A stretch of 64,000 bases of DNA from Thiocystis violascens DSM 198 (GTDB taxonomy: Bacteria > Pseudomonadota > Gammaproteobacteria > Chromatiales > Chromatiaceae), in the NCBI RefSeq assembly GCF_000227745.2, contig NC_018012.1, positions 2,969,501-3,033,500 on the forward strand, read 5' to 3'. A model generated the notes under the pieces. That model was not told where the DNA came from. It saw only the letters and a program-made list of their open reading frames with translations, and searched no databases. Shown piece after piece: positions 10,202-19,444 of this stretch (position 1 is its first letter; the number at the start of each line of letters is the position of its first letter). A program made the translations under genes and the position numbers.

Positions 10202-11396
10202 GGCGCTCCAGATAACGTTCGGCGATCAGCGCGGCCAGTTCCCGCGCGAGCCGGGTCTTGGGCATCATCGGCAGGTCGCGGCGACCGCCGTCCCAGAACA
10301 CCGTCAGAGCGTTCTCGTCGCGCTCGAATCCGCCCCGCTCGCCGCCGACCCGATTGGCCGCGATCATGTCCAGCCCCTTGGCCGTCCGCTTGGCGAGCGC
10401 ATGCCGCTCGACCTCGTCGGTCTCGGCCGCGAAGCCAACCGTGAAGGGCGGCGGCGTCAGGGCCGCGACCTCGGCGAGGATATCGGGATTGCGCACCAGA
10501 CGCAGCGTCAACTCCTCGGCATCCTTCTTGATCTTCCGTGCGGCCGGCTCGGCGGGCCGATAATCCGCGACCGCGGCGGTCGCCACGAAGAGATCGCAGG
10601 ACGCCACCTGTTCCATGACCGCCGCCCGCATCTCCAGCGCCGTTTCGACCTGGATCGACTCGGCGACCTTTGGCACGGGCAGCGCGGTCGGTCCGCTGAC
10701 CAGCACGACCTGGGCGCCCAGATGGCCCAATGCCGACGCCAACGCATAACCCATGCGACCCGAACTGCGATTGCCCAGATAGCGCACCGGATCGAGCAAC
10801 TCGCGGGTCGGCCCGGCGGTCAGCAGCACGCGCGTCCCCGTCAGCAGGCGTTCGGCCAGTGGACGCATCGCCTCGGCAATCTCCAGGGGCTCCAGCATGC
10901 GCCCCAGCCCCACATCGCCGCACGCCTGGTCGCCCTCGGCCGGCCCCAGGATGCGCGCCCCGCGCGCGCGCAGAACCTCCAGATTCTCCTGCGTCGCCGG
11001 ATGACGCCACATGTGCTGATTCATGGCCGGGGCCAGACACAGCTGTGCCTCGGTCGCCAGTGCCAGGGTCGTCAAGAGATCGTCGGCGATGCCGGCGGCC
11101 AGACGCGCCATGAGGTCGGCGGTGGCGGGCGCGATCAGCAGCCAGTCCGCCCAACGCGCCAGTTCGATATGGCTCATGCCCGCCTCGGCGGCAGGGTCGA
11201 GCAGCGTGGTGCGGACCGGATAGCCGGAGACGGCCTGAAACGTCAGCGGCGTGACGAGGGCGGTCGCCGCGTGCGTCATGACCACACGGACATCGAAACC
11301 GCGCTCCTTCAGGCGGCGCACGAGATCCACGGACTTGTAGGCGGAGATCCCGCCGCCGATTCCGAGGAGCAACCGCGAATCCTGGTGTTGATCCAT
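10185..11396 (-). CDS. coaBC: Phosphopantothenoylcysteine synthetase/decarboxylase CoaBC
   Basis: Bifunctional coenzyme A enzyme of 403 residues. The N-terminal flavin decarboxylase half (CoaC, ~1-185) shows [18 protein letters not shown], the catalytic-histidine region ([11 protein letters not shown]) and the PAMNQHMW substrate loop. The C-terminal synthetase half (CoaB) begins [18 protein letters not shown], has [12 protein letters not shown] and the AAVADYRP loop, and contains KIKKD. Together they convert 4'-phosphopantothenate and cysteine to 4'-phosphopantetheine. It is divergent from radC with only 59 bases between the starts. Confidence 0.97.
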   Translation of the reverse strand: MDQHQDSRLLLGIGGGISAYKSVDLVRRLKERGFDVRVVMTHAATALVTPLTFQAVSGYPVRTTLLDPAAEAGMSHIELARWADWLLIAPATADLMARLAAGIADDLLTTLALATEAQLCLAPAMNQHMWRHPATQENLEVLRARGARILGPAEGDQACGDVGLGRMLEPLEIAEAMRPLAERLLTGTRVLLTAGPTRELLDPVRYLGNRSSGRMGYALASALGHLGAQVVLVSGPTALPVPKVAESIQVETALEMRAAVMEQVASCDLFVATAAVADYRPAEPAARKIKKDAEELTLRLVRNPDILAEVAALTPPPFTVGFAAETDEVERHALAKRTAKGLDMIAANRVGGERGGFERDENALTVFWDGGRRDLPMMPKTRLARELAALIAERYLERHVAST

Positions 11397-11455
11397 TGGC
11401 GTTTCGTGTATTCTCGGCTAAAATGAAAGGCGCAAGTGTAGCCGAAGGAGGATGC

Positions 11456-12130
11456 ATGGCAATCAAGGACTGGCCGGAAGACGAGCGGCCACGGGAAAAA
11501 CTCCTGGAACGGGGTGCCGCCGCACTCTCCGACGCCGAACTGCTGGCCATCTTTCTGCGCACCGGGATTCCTGGCAAGAGCGCGGTGGATCTGGCCCGCG
11601 ATCTACTGAAGGAGTTCAGCGGTCTCGCCGGGCTGCTGGCCGCCGATCGACGGCGTTTCTGCGAGGGGAAAGGACTCGGCGCGGCCAAGTTCGCCCAGTT
11701 GCAGGCCGTGCTCGAACTCAGCCGCCGGTATCTCATGACGCGCATCAACGGCCAGGACGTACTGACCAGCCCGGAGGCCACCCGCGACTATCTGAAGATG
11801 CGACTCTATGGCTCGCCGCACGAGATTTTCGCCTGTCTCTTTCTCGACAACCGGCATCGCGTCATCTGTTTCGAGGAGCTGTTTCGCGGGACTATCGACG
11901 GCGCGAGCGTGCATCCGCGCGAGGTTCTGCGGCGGGTGCTGGAGACCAACGCCGCCGCCGTCATCTTCGCGCACAATCATCCCTCCGGCGTCGCCGAGCC
12001 CAGCCAGGCGGATCTGCGCATCACGCAACGGCTCAAAACGATGCTCGAACTGATCGATGTACGGGTGCTCGATCACGTCATCATCGGCGATGGGGACGGG
12101 GTGTCGTTCGCCGAGCGGGGTTTGTTGTGA
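11456..12130 (+). CDS. radC: RadC/MPN-family JAB metalloprotein
   Basis: 224 residues. An N-terminal helix-hairpin-helix region ([13 protein letters not shown]...GPKSA-like [15 protein letters not shown]) is followed by the JAB/MPN zinc motif: [23 protein letters not shown] contains HxHPSG and the distant aspartate. Start ATG 11456 after AAGGAGG at close spacing; the longer in-frame ORF from 11396 overlaps the coaBC start. Known as RadC from an old and doubtful DNA-repair assignment; the biochemical role is not settled. It faces coaBC in a head-to-head pair, as in many gammaproteobacteria. Confidence 0.93.
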   Translation: MAIKDWPEDERPREKLLERGAAALSDAELLAIFLRTGIPGKSAVDLARDLLKEFSGLAGLLAADRRRFCEGKGLGAAKFAQLQAVLELSRRYLMTRINGQDVLTSPEATRDYLKMRLYGSPHEIFACLFLDNRHRVICFEELFRGTIDGASVHPREVLRRVLETNAAAVIFAHNHPSGVAEPSQADLRITQRLKTMLELIDVRVLDHVIIGDGDGVSFAERGLL

Positions 12131-12202
12131 TGTCCGCGCCTCTCGCTCTGCTGACGACGCCTTCAACGGATGCGATCCGGGGATCGTTGTTCCAAAGATT
12201 GC

Positions 12203-13696
12203 CTAACGCCGTCGCGTGCTTCCGCCCGTTAACGACCCCATGATCCCGCGTACCAATTGACGCCCGATCTGGCTACCCAGCGAGCGCATGGCGCTGGTGG
12301 CGAAGGCTTCAATGGGGGTCTGACGGTTGCTGGTTCGCCCGGCCGCTGGATTCCTGGCGCCGCGACCGCCACCGAAAACACCGGCAAGGTCCGCTTCGGC
12401 CGCGGCCGCTTGCGCCCGCTGTTCCAGAATCTCGTAGGCCGAGACGCGATCGATCGGGATGTCATAAATCCCCTTGACCAGCGATCGCTCCAGGATGGCG
12501 CTGCGCTGCGCCGCGTCGATGGGGCCAAGTTGGCTGCCGGGGGGCGCGATCGCGACCCGCTGGACGATGCCGGGGATACCCTCGGCATCCAGGGTGGAGA
12601 CCAGCGCCTCGCCGACCCCAAGCTCGGTAATGACGGTCTCGGTGTCGAGCGCCGGATTCTGCCGGAAGGTCTGGGCCGCCACCCGCACCGCCTTCTGATC
12701 CTTGGGCGTATAGGCGCGTAGCGCGTGCTGCACCCGATTGCCGAGCTGCCCGAGCACCGACTCGGGCACGTCGAGCGGATTTTGGGTGACGAAATAGACG
12801 CCGACGCCCTTGGAACGGATCAGCCGCACGACCTTCTCGATATTGTCCAGCAGCACCTTGGGCGCGTCGTCGAACATCAGATGCGCCTCGTCGAAAAAGA
12901 GCACCATCTTCGGCTTTTCCCGGTCGCCGATCTCGGGCAGTTCCTCGAAGAGTTCGGACAGCAGCCAGAGCAGGAAGGTGGAATAGAGCGCGGGCGCATG
13001 AATCAGCTTGTCGGCGGCGAGCACGTTGATATAACCGTGGCCGTGCTCGTCGGTCTGCATCATGTCCTGGAGCGCGAGCGCCGGCTCGCCGAACAGGATG
13101 TCGCCGCCCTGCTGTTCCAGCGCCAGCAGGCGCCGCAGGATGGCCCCGACGCTGGCGCTGGAGACATTGCCATAACGGGTCTGAAGGTCCGCCGCGTGCT
13201 CAGAGACATGGCCGAGAAGCGCCCGCAGATCCTTCATGTCGAGCAGCAGCCAGCCGTTCTCGTCGGCGACCTGGAAGACGATGTTGATGACGCCCTCCTG
13301 AACCTCGTTGAGATTGAGCAGCCGCGCCAGCAGCATGGGGCCAAGCTCGGTGAGCGTGGTGCGCACCGGATGGCCCTGTTCGCCATGGATATCCCAGAAC
13401 ATCACCGGGTTGGCGGCGTAGACGAAGCCGTCTTCGCGTTCCAGATTCATGTCGGCGACCCGTTCCGCCACCCGCCGATTGTCGCCGCCGATCTGGGCGA
13501 TGCCCGCCAGATCGCCCTTGATGTCGGCCAGAAACACCGGTACGCCGATCCGGCTGAACTGCTCGGCGAGCCGTTGCAGCGTGACCGTCTTGCCGGTTCC
13601 GGTGGCGCCGGCCACCAGTCCGTGACGGTTGGCCATGCGCGCGAGGATGGAGACGGACGCGTCGCCGTGCTTGCCGAGGAGGATGGACGATGTCAT
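12203..13696 (-). CDS. HerA-like ATPase, DUF853 (YjgR) family
   Basis: 497 residues of the helicase HerA-like C-terminal (DUF853/YjgR) family. Walker A GATGTGKT lies at residues 30-37 and Walker B MVLFFDEAHLMF near 290. A conserved VYFVTQNPLDVPESVLGQLGNRVQ segment follows, and a basic C-terminal tail (GSLTGGSTRRR) ends it. Start ATG 13696 after GGAG (MTSSILLGK); the frame runs further up but the extra residues are not family-like. The fold resembles DNA-translocating HerA/FtsK ATPases, but no partner nuclease (NurA) is nearby and the cellular job is unknown. Convergent with radC. Confidence 0.9.
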   Translation of the reverse strand: MTSSILLGKHGDASVSILARMANRHGLVAGATGTGKTVTLQRLAEQFSRIGVPVFLADIKGDLAGIAQIGGDNRRVAERVADMNLEREDGFVYAANPVMFWDIHGEQGHPVRTTLTELGPMLLARLLNLNEVQEGVINIVFQVADENGWLLLDMKDLRALLGHVSEHAADLQTRYGNVSSASVGAILRRLLALEQQGGDILFGEPALALQDMMQTDEHGHGYINVLAADKLIHAPALYSTFLLWLLSELFEELPEIGDREKPKMVLFFDEAHLMFDDAPKVLLDNIEKVVRLIRSKGVGVYFVTQNPLDVPESVLGQLGNRVQHALRAYTPKDQKAVRVAAQTFRQNPALDTETVITELGVGEALVSTLDAEGIPGIVQRVAIAPPGSQLGPIDAAQRSAILERSLVKGIYDIPIDRVSAYEILEQRAQAAAAEADLAGVFGGGRGARNPAAGRTSNRQTPIEAFATSAMRSLGSQIGRQLVRGIMGSLTGGSTRRR

Positions 13697-13810
13697 GAAA
13701 TGCGCTCCGTGTAATTTTGGCGATGCGGACGTGTCGGCGAGTATACCCATTGCATTCGGAGCGCCCATACCAAATCATGGATGTCGAGAAAAACCCATTT
13801 GGACCCGGAC

Positions 13811-14263
13811 ATGATCAAGATGTACAACCCCCTTCGCCAATTCGCCACCCTGCTTGGCGCGGCGTTTCTGTTGATCGGCTGTTCGCAGGCGGCCGGGCCG
13901 ACGCTGACGGCGCCGGAGGCGCTCGAAAAAGCCCAGGCCGCAGAACTGACGCTCATCGATATCCGCACCCCGATGGAATGGCGCCAGACCGGCGTTGCAC
14001 CGCTCGCCCTGCGCATCGACATGCAGGATCCGAAGGGGCCAGAAGGCTTCGCGGACAAGGTGCTGGCAGCGGTGCGGGGCGATAAATCGGCCCCGATCGC
14101 CATCATCTGCCGCACCGGCAATCGCACCGGTTACATGCAGCGTGAACTGATGGCTCGCGGGTTTTCCAACGTTTATAACATCTCGGAAGGCATGGCCGGC
14201 AGCACGGCCGGTCCTGGCTGGATTCGGCGCGGTCTACCGATCGAATCCTGCAGGAACTGCTGA
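13811..14263 (+). CDS. Rhodanese-domain lipoprotein
   Basis: About 150 residues. A hydrophobic signal ends in the lipobox L-I-G-C with the lipidated cysteine at residue 24, so the protein should be membrane-anchored on the periplasmic side. The rest is a single rhodanese domain: LTLIDIRTPMEWRQTG and the active-site loop CRTGNRT with the catalytic cysteine at residue 100. Start chosen at ATG 13811; ATGs at 13781 and 13820 are also possible, as no ribosome-binding site is strong. Likely role in periplasmic sulfane-sulfur transfer, by family only. Divergent from the HerA-like gene. Confidence 0.82.
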   Translation: MIKMYNPLRQFATLLGAAFLLIGCSQAAGPTLTAPEALEKAQAAELTLIDIRTPMEWRQTGVAPLALRIDMQDPKGPEGFADKVLAAVRGDKSAPIAIICRTGNRTGYMQRELMARGFSNVYNISEGMAGSTAGPGWIRRGLPIESCRNC

Positions 14264-14452
14264 CGACGGAGCGAGCGCCGGCATGCCGCGTCGCCGGATC
14301 CGCCAGACACCGATCACCCTGGAAAGAGCCGTCGAACCACAACCAACGCGCGGCGAATGAATTCGCCCCGACAGGTCAGCGCGCATTCCACACAAAGTAG
14401 AATTGATGACACGCCCTAGGATCACCGACCACTCTCAACCTCAGGAGGTTAC

Positions 14453-15031
14453 ATGTCCAACCCTTCAGCCTATCTCGCCAGTGTCCTGCTCGCCGCCACC
14501 GCCACGCCAGCACTGGCGGAAAACCCCAGGGTCGCGCTCGACGTGACCATCGGCGGCCAGCCCGCCGGGACTATCACGATTGAACTCTTCGCCGATGTCA
14601 CGCCCAAGACGGCGGACAATTTCCGGGCGCTCTGCACCGGCGAGAAAGGCAAGGGCAAGAGCGGTAAGGATCTGAGCTACGCCGGCAGTCCCTTTCATCG
14701 CATCATCCCGGAATTCATGATCCAGGGCGGCGACTTCACCAACGGCAACGGGACCGGCGGCGAATCCATCTATGGCGAAAAATTCCCGGACGAAAACTTC
14801 CAGCTCAAGCACACCGAGGCGGGCACGCTCTCGATGGCGAACGCCGGACCGAACACCAATGGCTCGCAGTTCTTCATCACGGTCGCGCCGACGCCCTGGC
14901 TGGACGGCAAGCATGTCGTCTTCGGCAAGGTGGTCGACGGGATGGATGTGGTGCGGGCGATGGAGGCCCAGGGCTCGCGCTCCGGCCAGCCCAAAACGGA
15001 GGTGACCCTGGAGGCTTGCCGCCAACTCTGA
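14453..15031 (+). CDS. Periplasmic cyclophilin-type peptidyl-prolyl isomerase
   Basis: 192 residues. An N-terminal signal peptide with a likely cut after ATPALA (residue 22) points to the periplasm. The mature part is a full cyclophilin domain: [20 protein letters not shown] carries the catalytic Arg, Phe, Met and Gln, and [16 protein letters not shown] plus [12 protein letters not shown] complete the active site. The catalytic set and insertion ([12 protein letters not shown]) look like eukaryote-type cyclophilins rather than E. coli PpiA, so I do not assign a symbol. AGGAGG lies 5 bases before the ATG. Confidence 0.93.
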   Translation: MSNPSAYLASVLLAATATPALAENPRVALDVTIGGQPAGTITIELFADVTPKTADNFRALCTGEKGKGKSGKDLSYAGSPFHRIIPEFMIQGGDFTNGNGTGGESIYGEKFPDENFQLKHTEAGTLSMANAGPNTNGSQFFITVAPTPWLDGKHVVFGKVVDGMDVVRAMEAQGSRSGQPKTEVTLEACRQL

Positions 15032-15090
15032 TCGAGCGGAGGCATGGATGGATCGCGCGCTGGAATCGGTTGAGATCGCGCGCGCGGGGG

Positions 15091-15120
15091 TTGACAAACC
15101 GGGCACTGCATAAGAAACTG
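15091..15120 (+). promoter_or_regulatory. Possible sigma-70 promoter of the small RNA
   Basis: A perfect -35 TTGACA is at 15091-15096. With a 17-base spacer the -10 would be GAAACT (15114-15119), only three of six matches; TAAGAA at 15111 has the same score but a 14-base spacer. Transcription would start near 15124-15127, just where the first hairpin begins. Confidence 0.35.
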
Positions 15121-15123
15121 ATG

Positions 15124-15208
15124 ATGTACTGAAGCTTCGCGTTTCAGTGCATTCCTCCATCCTCCTTTGGTGGTAATTTTTAAGCGCGACATCTGTCGCG
15201 CTTTTTTT
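15124..15208 (+). ncRNA. Candidate small RNA with anti-Shine-Dalgarno stretches
   Basis: Three elements line up behind a TTGACA box. A hairpin pairs ATGTACTGAA (15124-15133) with TTCAGTGCAT (15143-15152), all ten positions allowing one G-U. A C/U-rich strand follows, with TCCTCC at 15153-15158 and again at 15160-15165; the second extends to CCTCCTTT, close to the 16S rRNA 3' end. An intrinsic terminator closes it. The second stretch could fold back weakly onto GGTGG (15169-15173). The segment is non-coding on both strands, between ppiA and a convergent gene. I do not recognise an Rfam family. Function is inference: base-pairing with ribosome-binding sites. Confidence 0.45.
15183..15208 (+). 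terminator. Rho-independent terminator
   Basis: AGCGCGAC... pairing of 15183-15190 with GTCGCGC.T 15195-15202 around an ATCT loop gives an 8-bp GC-rich stem, followed by an uninterrupted run of T to 15208. It is directional for the plus strand; the minus side lacks a U-tract. It ends the candidate small RNA and/or the ppiA transcript. Confidence 0.85.
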
Positions 15209-15245
15209 ATGGGGCTTCGCGCACCCCGTGTCGCCACGGACAGGG

Positions 15246-15770
15246 TTAGTGCAGTGTGCTCGGCGGATCGCCTTCCCCGTCTTTTCCTGGCAGCAAATCG
15301 GCAAACCGTCCGCGCACGTCGGTGAAATGCTGGAAATTGGGCGGGGTAAAGGTCCGGCGTTTTTTGGAGACGCCTTTGGGCTTGATGTTGCACTGCGCCA
15401 CCCAGAGTCCGTGGCGCGTTTCCAGGGTGAAGGTGACACTGTCCACCGCATAAGGCGAGGCGCCGATCGAGCCATAGCGCTCCAGGATGGTCTCGAACTG
15501 GCGCGCCTTATCCGGCGGCAAGGTCCAGGCTTCCATCAGGACGAAGACGAAGTCCGCCTCATGGAGTTCGGCAATTTGCCGGATCGCCGCGACGGACAGA
15601 TCTTTTTCCTCCTCGCTGCTGGTCTGCAACACGACCGGCGTGGTTTGGCCCGTGGTCAGATTGCCGACGAAGGCAATGGGCGCCAGCGACTCGCCCTGTT
15701 CGAGCAGGCCGCGGGCCACCTCGATCAGCGGGTCGATGATATCGCGATAGGCCGAGGGCATGACGCTCAT
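15246..15770 (-). CDS. Uncharacterised conserved-looking protein
   Basis: 174 residues; I do not recognise the family. It has no signal peptide or membrane segment and is predicted cytoplasmic. The N-terminal part is helical (IIDPLIEVARGLLEQGESLAPIAFVGN), the middle is alternating alpha/beta (ADFVFVLMEAWTLPP; SVTFTLETRHGLWVAQCNI) and the C-terminus is a basic, proline-containing tail (KPKGVSKKRRTFTPP). Codon use and GC look like the neighbours. It lies 38 bases downstream of der on the same strand and could be cotranscribed. Confidence 0.75.
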   Translation of the reverse strand: MSVMPSAYRDIIDPLIEVARGLLEQGESLAPIAFVGNLTTGQTTPVVLQTSSEEEKDLSVAAIRQIAELHEADFVFVLMEAWTLPPDKARQFETILERYGSIGASPYAVDSVTFTLETRHGLWVAQCNIKPKGVSKKRRTFTPPNFQHFTDVRGRFADLLPGKDGEGDPPSTLH

Positions 15771-15808
15771 GCGGAATCCTCTTTCTGTTCAGATCGCTGA
15801 AATCGGGT

Positions 15809-17206
15809 TCACCGCTTGCGGGTGGTGAACTCCTTGAGCCGCTGCCGCTGCTTGACCTGGCGCGGGGTGAGCTGATTGCGCCGGCCCTGGAAGGGATTGT
15901 TGCCGGTCTTGAACTCCAGCCGCAGCGGGGTGCCGAGCAGCTTGAGTTCCTTGCGGAAACGATTGATCAGATAACGCCGGTAGGTCTCGGGAACCGCCTC
16001 GGTCTGATTGCCGTGGATGACGATGATCGGCGGATTGCGTCCGCCCTGATGGGCGTAGCGCAGCTTGATCCGACGCCCGTGCACGATCGGCGGCTGATGC
16101 TCCTGCACCGCCGCTTCCAGTAGGCGTGTCAGCACCGGCGTCCCGAGATCGCGGGTGGCGTTGGCGTAGGCATGCTCCACTTCGTCGAGCAGAAGCCCGA
16201 CGCCGCTGCCGTGCAGCGCCGAGATCAGATGCAGTTTGGCGAAATCCAGAAAGGCGAGCTTGCGTTGAAACTGACTTTTGACCTGCTCGCGCTGGTCGGT
16301 GTCCAGTCCGTCCCATTTGTTGATGGCGACCACCAGCGCCCGGCCGCTTTCGATGATGTGACCGGCGAGCGTGGCGTCCTGTTCGCCGATGCCCTGATGG
16401 GCATCGATCACGAGAATGATGACGTTCGCCGCCGCGATCGCCTGGAGCGTCTTGATGACGCTGAATTTCTCGATCGCCTCATGGACCCGTGCCCGGCGGC
16501 GCAGTCCGGCGGTGTCGATCAGGGTGTAATGGCGGCCCAGCCGTTCAAAGGGGATGAAGATGCTGTCGCGGGTGGTGCCTGGTAAGTCAAAGGTGACCAG
16601 ACGTTCCTCGCCAAGCAAGCGGTTGATGAGGGTCGATTTGCCGGCATTCGGACGGCCGACGACCGCGACCCGAATACCTTCCTGAGTGTCTTCGCCATCG
16701 ATCGAGCCCTCCGCCTCGGGCAGTTGCTCGAAGACCCGATCGATCAGCTCGCGGACACCATTGCCCTGAGTGGACGAAACGGGCCATGGGTCGCCAAGCC
16801 CGAGCCGATGAAAATCGGCGGTGGCGAAGGTGGGATCGGTGGAATCGCTTTTGTTGACGACCAGCGTGATGGGCTTTCCCAGCCGGCGCAAACGCTGGCT
16901 GATCTCGATGTCTTCGGGGGAACAGCCGTCGCGCGCGTCCACCATGAACAGCAGGTGATCGGCCTCGTCGATGGCGCGCAGCACCTGGCGTTCCATCAGC
17001 GCCTCGACGCCCTCGGGCGCGGTGCCGATACCGCCAGTGTCGACGATCACATAGGGTTTCGGCCCGATCTGACCGACCCCATACTGCCGATCCCGGGTCA
17101 GTCCCGGAAAATCGGCGACCAGTGCGTCACGGGTGCGGGTGAGCCGATTGAACAGGGTCGACTTGCCCACGTTGGGACGGCCGATCAGGGTGATGACGGG
17201 AAGCAT
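15809..17206 (-). CDS. der: Ribosome assembly GTPase Der (EngA)
   Basis: 465 residues. Tandem GTPase domains: the first G1 motif GRPNVGKST is at residues 9-17, with DTGG and NKSD further on; the second G1 motif GRPNAGKST is near 183, with DTAG and NKWD. A C-terminal KH-like domain binds rRNA (~360-465, ending in a very basic tail). Der acts in assembly of the 50S subunit. Start ATG 17206 (MLPVITLIG); a long in-frame extension upstream has no similarity. The gene follows bamB by 118 bases. Confidence 0.97.
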   Translation of the reverse strand: MLPVITLIGRPNVGKSTLFNRLTRTRDALVADFPGLTRDRQYGVGQIGPKPYVIVDTGGIGTAPEGVEALMERQVLRAIDEADHLLFMVDARDGCSPEDIEISQRLRRLGKPITLVVNKSDSTDPTFATADFHRLGLGDPWPVSSTQGNGVRELIDRVFEQLPEAEGSIDGEDTQEGIRVAVVGRPNAGKSTLINRLLGEERLVTFDLPGTTRDSIFIPFERLGRHYTLIDTAGLRRRARVHEAIEKFSVIKTLQAIAAANVIILVIDAHQGIGEQDATLAGHIIESGRALVVAINKWDGLDTDQREQVKSQFQRKLAFLDFAKLHLISALHGSGVGLLLDEVEHAYANATRDLGTPVLTRLLEAAVQEHQPPIVHGRRIKLRYAHQGGRNPPIIVIHGNQTEAVPETYRRYLINRFRKELKLLGTPLRLEFKTGNNPFQGRRNQLTPRQVKQRQRLKEFTTRKR

Positions 17207-17324
17207 GGGCGTTGGGCTCGATGGCGAATGACGGATGGAGATTGAAGAGGAAGGAACCGCGGCGGGTCTTCCGATCGGTGCGGGCGATGTCCGGAACACC
17301 GCCTCCGCGCGGATCGACCGCGGC

Positions 17325-18593
17325 TCATGGCGTTTCGGCGGAGGGTGTGGCCGACTTGTCGACGGACACGGCGGTTTGGGTTGCGTCGGCATCGCCCCCC
17401 TTGGACGCGGACGCCGCGCCGACGGTCAAGGCGGCGAGCGTGCCGTCTTTCGCATAGACGTAGAGACGTCCGCCAGACACCAGCGGGCGGGCCGCGATCC
17501 CGCCCTTTTTGCTGATCCGGGTCCGTCCAACCAGACGCCCGTCGGATTGGTTGAGCAGATGCAGATAGCCTTCCAGATCGCCGACCGCGAGCAGATTGCC
17601 GATCGGCGCCGGGGCGGTGAGTTGACGATAGAGCAGGTTTTCCTGTTTCCAGCGCCCCGCGCCGGAGTCCAGGTCGGCCGCCCAGATGCGGTCCTGCGAA
17701 TCCGTGACGAAGAGCCCGGTTCCTTCGGCGGCGAGTCCGGCGTGAGCCGACAGTTCGCGACGCCAGAGGACTTCGCCGGTCGTGGCGTCGACGGCGGCCA
17801 GGTCGCCGTTATAGGAACCGACGTAAAGGGTGTTACCAATCAGGACGGGATCGGCGTCGATATCGGCGATGCGCGCGAGTTCCGAGCGACCGCTCGGACG
17901 CGACACGATGACCTCCCACAACGGAGCCCCATCCTGTGGGTCAAGTTTGACCAGTTTGCCGCCGGACAGACCGACAATGATCCCGCTCGGCGCAATGGCC
18001 GGAGTACTGCTGCCGCGCAGGGTCAGGACCGGCGCGGGATAGGCGATCCGCCACAGTTCCTTGCCGGTGGCGGCATCGAGGCCATAGAGGGTGTCGTCCA
18101 GCGTGTGAACGACGATTTTGCCGTCGCCGGTGAAACGCGGCACCGACAGGACTTCGCTGCCGAGAGGGGTACGCCATTGCTCGCGACCGTCCTGCGTGGA
18201 CAGGACGAGCAATTCGCCCTGGCTGGTGCCGAGCGCCATGCGGTCGCCTTCGATATCCGGGCCGCCGCTGAACGTCAGACCAGTCTCGCGTTCCCACAGA
18301 ATACGCCCCGTATCCGCCGCGATCGACACCACGCGGCCGCGCGCATCGGCGACATAAAGATGGCTGGCCGCGAGCGCGGGCACGAGATAGAGACGCCGGC
18401 CTTCGCTACCCCGCGTGGGTCGTGCCGACCAGAGCGTGTTGACCCCAACCTCCTGGACAAAGCTGGAGAGTTTGGTCGGTGGCGTCGGATCCTTATCCTT
18501 GCCAAACCAGGGGATGGATCCGCATCCCGCCAGCAACGCGGCCAAGAGAACCACCCCTAGACGCGTGAGCGTCGATCTGCATTGGAATCCCAT
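17325..18593 (-). CDS. bamB: Outer membrane assembly lipoprotein BamB
   Basis: 422 residues. A signal peptide ends in the lipobox L-A-G-C with cysteine 24. The rest is a PQQ-type eight-bladed beta-propeller, with repeated blades such as [34 protein letters not shown] and [16 protein letters not shown]. BamB is an accessory lipoprotein of the BAM complex and binds BamA POTRA domains. The C-terminal ~30 residues after the propeller (A/S/D-rich, [20 protein letters not shown]) are an extra low-complexity tail. bamA itself is at 47187 in this window. Confidence 0.96.
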   Translation of the reverse strand: MGFQCRSTLTRLGVVLLAALLAGCGSIPWFGKDKDPTPPTKLSSFVQEVGVNTLWSARPTRGSEGRRLYLVPALAASHLYVADARGRVVSIAADTGRILWERETGLTFSGGPDIEGDRMALGTSQGELLVLSTQDGREQWRTPLGSEVLSVPRFTGDGKIVVHTLDDTLYGLDAATGKELWRIAYPAPVLTLRGSSTPAIAPSGIIVGLSGGKLVKLDPQDGAPLWEVIVSRPSGRSELARIADIDADPVLIGNTLYVGSYNGDLAAVDATTGEVLWRRELSAHAGLAAEGTGLFVTDSQDRIWAADLDSGAGRWKQENLLYRQLTAPAPIGNLLAVGDLEGYLHLLNQSDGRLVGRTRISKKGGIAARPLVSGGRLYVYAKDGTLAALTVGAASASKGGDADATQTAVSVDKSATPSAETP

Positions 18594-18692
18594 GTACGCG
18601 TATCCGTGACGGAAGTTCGTGAATCATGAACGGTGAATCGTGATGAGCGGATAGCTGCTTGCGCGATCCACCCGGTCTATCCGCTTGCCCGA

Positions 18693-19316
18693 CTAACCGG
18701 CGGGGAGGTTGTCTAGCTTAAGTCGAATCAGCTGCGACAGGCCGCTGCCTTTCTCGATCGCCTGCTCGTAAGCCGCACGCGCGGCCGCCGCATCGCCACG
18801 CGCGGCGGCGAGATCGCCTCGGAGAGCGGCAAACTCTCCGGCGAAGGCGGGGCTGTTATCGTGGGCGGACAGGGTCGCGTCAGCCTCGTCCAACTGACCT
18901 TCGGCAACCTGGACGCGCGCCAGCCGCAGGGCCGCGATACGGGCGATGGCCGGATCCGGCGCCTTGGCAATCGCCTCGCGCAGCGCGCGCATGGCGGCGG
19001 CGGTATCGCCCGCCTGATAGAGCGCCCTGGCCGCGACCAGCTCACTTAAACCCGCATAGGGCGTGGAGCCGAATTCGTCTTTCAGCAGCTCCGCCTGTTT
19101 GGCGACCGCCTCGGGCTGACTCATGGCGGCGTTGGAGAGCAACTGTTCGAAGGCAGAGGACGCCTGACCGGCGACATGCTGCCGATGATCGGTCCAGAAA
19201 CGCCAGGCATAGATGGATCCGAGGCCGATCGCGGCGCCGGCGATCACGGACAGGCCGTTTTGCTTCCACCACTTCTTGATGGCCTCGACTTTTTCCTCGT
19301 CGGTTTCGTAACTCAC
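18693..19316 (-). CDS. yfgM: YfgM-like ancillary SecYEG translocon protein
   Basis: 207 residues, as in E. coli YfgM (206). Start GTG at 19316, with GGAG at good spacing, giving (M)SYETDEEKVEAIKKWWKQNG. One membrane segment (~22-42, LSVIAGAAIGLGSIYAWRFW) anchors a periplasmic TPR-like helical domain. YfgM binds SecYEG with PpiD and helps periplasmic chaperone hand-over. The frame is open to 19403, but the extra residues (MACPERSRR...) are only the translation of a repeat element and are rejected. Confidence 0.92.
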   Translation of the reverse strand: MSYETDEEKVEAIKKWWKQNGLSVIAGAAIGLGSIYAWRFWTDHRQHVAGQASSAFEQLLSNAAMSQPEAVAKQAELLKDEFGSTPYAGLSELVAARALYQAGDTAAAMRALREAIAKAPDPAIARIAALRLARVQVAEGQLDEADATLSAHDNSPAFAGEFAALRGDLAAARGDAAAARAAYEQAIEKGSGLSQLIRLKLDNLPAG

Positions 19317-19369
19317 TGCGTTCTCCGTCAGAAAGAATGTGCGTCGGATGGGTAGAACTTGCCCTTGCG

Positions 19370-19402
19370 TCGACTCCCTTCGACTTCGCTCAGGACAAGC
19401 CA
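19370..19402 (-). repeat. Partial copy of the CCTTCGAC...CTCAGGAC repeat
   Basis: The segment carries CCCTTCGACTTCGCTCAGG followed by ACAAGCC, a form of the element found in several copies at 60306-60524. Read on the minus strand it translates as MACPERSRR, a well-known false N-terminus in annotated genomes. The flanking arms are not obviously palindromic in this copy. It lies between hisS and yfgM. Confidence 0.6.
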
Positions 19403-19444
19403 TTCAGCACAAGGAGCGAAGCCGAGGCGAAACCCATCGCCAAC

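Noticed and set aside
12172..12195. Small hairpin CGATC/GATCG between radC and the HerA-like gene
   Set aside because: The stem is only five pairs with a weak T-run; not enough to call a terminator.
19317..19403. N-terminal extension of YfgM reading MACPERSRR
   Set aside because: This is the translation of a repeat element; a GTG at 19316 with GGAG gives the family-length protein.
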